In this document: in pieces, positions 61,980 to 64,000 of the stretch
How positions within the stretch are numbered: position 1 is the first letter of the stretch
Layout: every line of letters begins with the position of its first letter
DNA from: Lachnoclostridium sp. An181
GTDB lineage: Bacteria; Bacillota; Clostridia; Lachnospirales; Lachnospiraceae
Direction of reading: 5' to 3'
Length of the DNA: 64,000 nucleotides
NCBI RefSeq assembly: GCF_002160325.1
Contig: NZ_NFKJ01000010.1
Coordinates: 41,472 to 105,471 of the forward strand
Notes under the pieces: generated by a model
Databases searched by the model: none
Told to the model about the DNA's origin: nothing
The model's input: only the letters and a program-made list of their open reading frames with translations
Program-made: the position numbers and the translations under genes

Positions 61980-63608
61980 TTAGATAGCCTTTTTCTCCAT
62001 GTCAACGCTGTACACGTTTGAAAATAAATGTTCCAGTTCATCTCCAAAGTTATAACGAATTTTTATTTTGCGGTTTTCATATACTGTTATCTCGTCTATC
62101 ATCTCAACCACAATGTCTCTGTCAAGCTCTTCAATGTCTTTCAGTTCCAACAATCGTTTTAACCATGGCGTCTCAAAAACATCTTCTGTAACAGTTTCCT
62201 TTTTCTTCGCTTCCAGCGTTTCAATTTGTTTAGAATAAAGCGCTTCCTTTTGTTGATAGTCCTCTCGATAAGAAAGATATTCTTCTTTAGAAATCAACTC
62301 GTCTTTATAATCTTCGTAGATTGATTTTTTCAGCTTTTTCACTCTTTCAAGCTCTGCCTTTACTTTTATCAGTTCTGTGTTTGTCGAGTTCTTTATCTTC
62401 AATTCAGTACAAGACTGCTTTTTTATAAGCTCCTGCAAATTCTCCACATTGCGGATAATTGCTTTCAAATCACCCAAAACAATATCATTTAATACTTGAA
62501 ACGGGAGAGTGTGTGGTGTGCAGTAGTCTTTACCGCTTCTTTTGTAAGTACCACAGTAAAATGAATATGACTTGCTTCCGTCGGCACGTCGCCAGAAATT
62601 CTTCATCATGGAGCGTCCACAGTCGCCACATTTGATAAAGCCAGCAAAGATATTTTTGTTTGTTTCCAAATCTATATCTCGGTGCTTTTTTGATAAGAGC
62701 TTTCGAACCTTATCCCATGTGTCCCGATCTATAATCGGCTCATGAGTATTTTCCACCCGTACCCAGTTCTCTTTATCGACCTTGTGTTGTTTGCCACGCA
62801 TACGTTGATGTTTCTTTCCCTGTATCATATTCCCTATATACATTTCATTATGTAACATGGTGTTGATAGTAGAATATGTCCAATAAGAAGTGGTTTTCAG
62901 ACGATTACAGTTTTTGTAATTCTCCCCATTCAGTTTTTTATATTCCGACGGGCAAAGAATACCTTCTGCATTTAGTTGTTTTGCAATGCTTTGCTTTCCA
63001 ATTCCCTGTGCATACATAGCAAATATGCGTTTTACAACTTCCGAAGCGTATTCATCAATTACCAGCTTATTTTTATTCACAGGAGATTTTTTATATCCAT
63101 AGCTTGTAAATGCTCCAATAAATTCTCCCGCTTTCTGTTTTGATTTTACAGTTGCTTGAATTTTATTTGAAATATCTCTGGCATACTGCTCATTGAAGAT
63201 ATTCTTAATAGGAAGCAACATATCATATGCCTGTTTGATACTGTCGATATTGTCTGATACTGATATAAAGCGGACGCCCAATTCTGGAAATATTCTCTCC
63301 AGATATCTTCCTGTGTCGATATAATCTCTTCCAAAACGAGACAAGTCTTTCACGACTACACAATTTACTTTTTTATCTTCAATATCCGCAATCATTTTCT
63401 GGAAAGCCGGACGATTAAAATTTGTACCTGTATAGCCGTCATCAATGTAAATATCATATAAGATAAAGTCGTCATGTCTGCTCACATATTCTGTTAAAAG
63501 TTTTCGCTGATTTCCTACACTGTCGCTTTCTTCCTTATCGCCATCCTCTCTTGATAATCTGATATAAATAGCTACGTTAAATAAGTTTAAAACCTTTTGA
63601 AGTTTCAT
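61980..63608 (-). CDS. Large serine recombinase (mobile element integrase)
   Basis: 542 residues. The N-terminal resolvase domain (about 8-150) has AIYIRLSREDGD (nucleophile Ser), SVGNQRKLL, IDDGYTGTNFNRP and KDLSRFGRDY. A recombinase domain (about 160-290; EYASEVVKRIFAMYAQGIGK) and a zinc ribbon (KCGDCGRSM ... YCGTY, about 330-360) follow, then a coiled coil and C-terminal tail. It mediates integration and excision at specific att sites. It sits at the element end next to the split amidase, and the element continues beyond position 64000. Confidence 0.95.
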   Translation of the reverse strand: MKLQKVLNLFNVAIYIRLSREDGDKEESDSVGNQRKLLTEYVSRHDDFILYDIYIDDGYTGTNFNRPAFQKMIADIEDKKVNCVVVKDLSRFGRDYIDTGRYLERIFPELGVRFISVSDNIDSIKQAYDMLLPIKNIFNEQYARDISNKIQATVKSKQKAGEFIGAFTSYGYKKSPVNKNKLVIDEYASEVVKRIFAMYAQGIGKQSIAKQLNAEGILCPSEYKKLNGENYKNCNRLKTTSYWTYSTINTMLHNEMYIGNMIQGKKHQRMRGKQHKVDKENWVRVENTHEPIIDRDTWDKVRKLLSKKHRDIDLETNKNIFAGFIKCGDCGRSMMKNFWRRADGSKSYSFYCGTYKRSGKDYCTPHTLPFQVLNDIVLGDLKAIIRNVENLQELIKKQSCTELKIKNSTNTELIKVKAELERVKKLKKSIYEDYKDELISKEEYLSYREDYQQKEALYSKQIETLEAKKKETVTEDVFETPWLKRLLELKDIEELDRDIVVEMIDEITVYENRKIKIRYNFGDELEHLFSNVYSVDMEKKAI

Positions 63609-63644
63609 CTATTACACCTATTCAACTGCCGTACCTATAGTAAT

Positions 63645-63650
63645 ATTATA
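63645..63650 (-). promoter_or_regulatory. Candidate extended -10 of the recombinase gene
   Basis: TGG-TATAAT on the minus strand (63650-63645 for the hexamer), 40 bp upstream of the recombinase ATG; no good -35 is seen. Confidence 0.5.
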
Positions 63651-63679
63651 CCATAAAACACGGCATTTTCCTATTGCTT

Positions 63680-63811
63680 TCATACCGATTTTTCCCATAA
63701 ATACGGGCTTTTCAAGTGCTTTCTGACGATACGGACAAGTAATTCTTCTACAGTAATTTTAGAGAGAAATTCTCGTTCAACTGTATATTGGACTGCTTCT
63801 TTTTTTGCCAA
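63680..63811 (-). CDS. Small element-encoded protein upstream of the recombinase
   Basis: 43 residues from TTG 63811: AKKEAVQYTVEREFLSKITV followed by EELLVRIVRKHLKS. AAAGGAG lies about 11 bp upstream. Short proteins of this kind commonly precede serine recombinases in Firmicute integrative elements. No function is assigned. Confidence 0.65.
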   Translation of the reverse strand: MAKKEAVQYTVEREFLSKITVEELLVRIVRKHLKSPYLWEKSV

Positions 63812-63859
63812 TTTTTACTATTCTCCTTTCTAAGGTTATCTATTTTCAGCATACGCAAA

Positions 63860-64000
63860 ATGGCTTATCCAATATGCGTATTTCATTGTATAAGCAGACA
63901 GACGGCTCTGGAAAAGCTCCGCTGGTATCTCAACCAATCTCATTCCTATGAGCAAAACCACCTCTGGGACGTATCATTATCCTGTGAATACAGGTCATGG
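63860..64000 (+). CDS. Possible partial ORF at the window edge
   Basis: ATG 63860 opens a frame that stays open to the window end (47 codons; ends near LNQSHSYEQNHLWDVSLS). The ribosome site is weak (CTAAGG) and no family is recognised. The opposite strand also has a short open frame here. It may be element cargo or spurious. Confidence 0.25.
   Translation, partial: MAYPICVFHCISRQTALEKLRWYLNQSHSYEQNHLWDVSLSCEYRSW

Overview
The window looks like a chromosomal segment from a gut Lachnospiraceae-type Firmicute (Ruminococcus gnavus / Blautia / Dorea-like). This rests on moderate GC content, strong AGGAGG ribosome binding sites, a clostridial fab/acc operon with FabK and a FabT-like MarR repressor, a type III glutamine synthetase, several surface proteins ending in a KTGD-type anchor, and a murB-rapZ-whiA-HPr block. 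The species assignment is inference. Most genes lie on the minus strand.

Positions 1-11400: a flavin reductase/HxlR pair is followed by the most striking locus. A cobalamin (B12) riboswitch with a terminator hairpin leads into a six-gene operon (10927 down to 826). It encodes two large secreted alpha/alpha-barrel proteins, one of which carries a DUF4430 (transcobalamin C-terminal-like) domain, then a DUF4430 lipoprotein and ECF transporter T, fused A-A' and S components. I read this as a surface B12-capture system that resembles intrinsic factor/transcobalamin and feeds an ECF importer. Positions 11400-17740: a PPC-domain gene; a TetR-linked cluster of acyl/AMP ligase, stand-alone ACP, condensation-like enzyme, alpha/beta hydrolase and SCP2 protein; and a small membrane protein. 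Positions 17740-29650: an internally deleted thioredoxin reductase remnant, an HD hydrolase, a dense block of nested hairpins, then the complete fatty acid synthesis operon (fabH-acpP-fabK-fabD-fabG-fabF-accB-fabZ-accC-accDA-nitronate monooxygenase-like-fabT) with a FabT-type operator at its promoter.

Positions 29700-38030: tRNA-Leu, a flavodoxin, a zinc-ribbon membrane protein, a YjiH-like transporter, a giant M14 carboxypeptidase with surface-anchor features, an internally deleted RibD/DHFR-like gene and a seven-tRNA cluster behind a consensus promoter. Positions 38100-44800: phosphodiesterase, XTP pyrophosphatase, rRNA methyltransferase, an Asn/Ser/Lys-rich peptide, a DUF1700 protein, glutamine synthetase III and class II aldolase. 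Positions 44800-54400: a heme-uptake operon (two NEAT-like proteins, an IsdE-like lipoprotein, a DUF454 protein), a DtxR-like regulator, a large surface metallophosphoesterase and a YibE/F membrane protein.

Positions 54500-64000: tRNA-Glu, a diacylglycerol kinase, a Crh-like HPr (Asp15), whiA, rapZ, murB, a CBS-domain CorC/HlyC protein, a sigma-70-like protein lacking region 4, and an amidase-SPOR gene cut at its first zinc-ligand motif by a mobile element whose large serine recombinase lies at the junction. The element continues past the window end.
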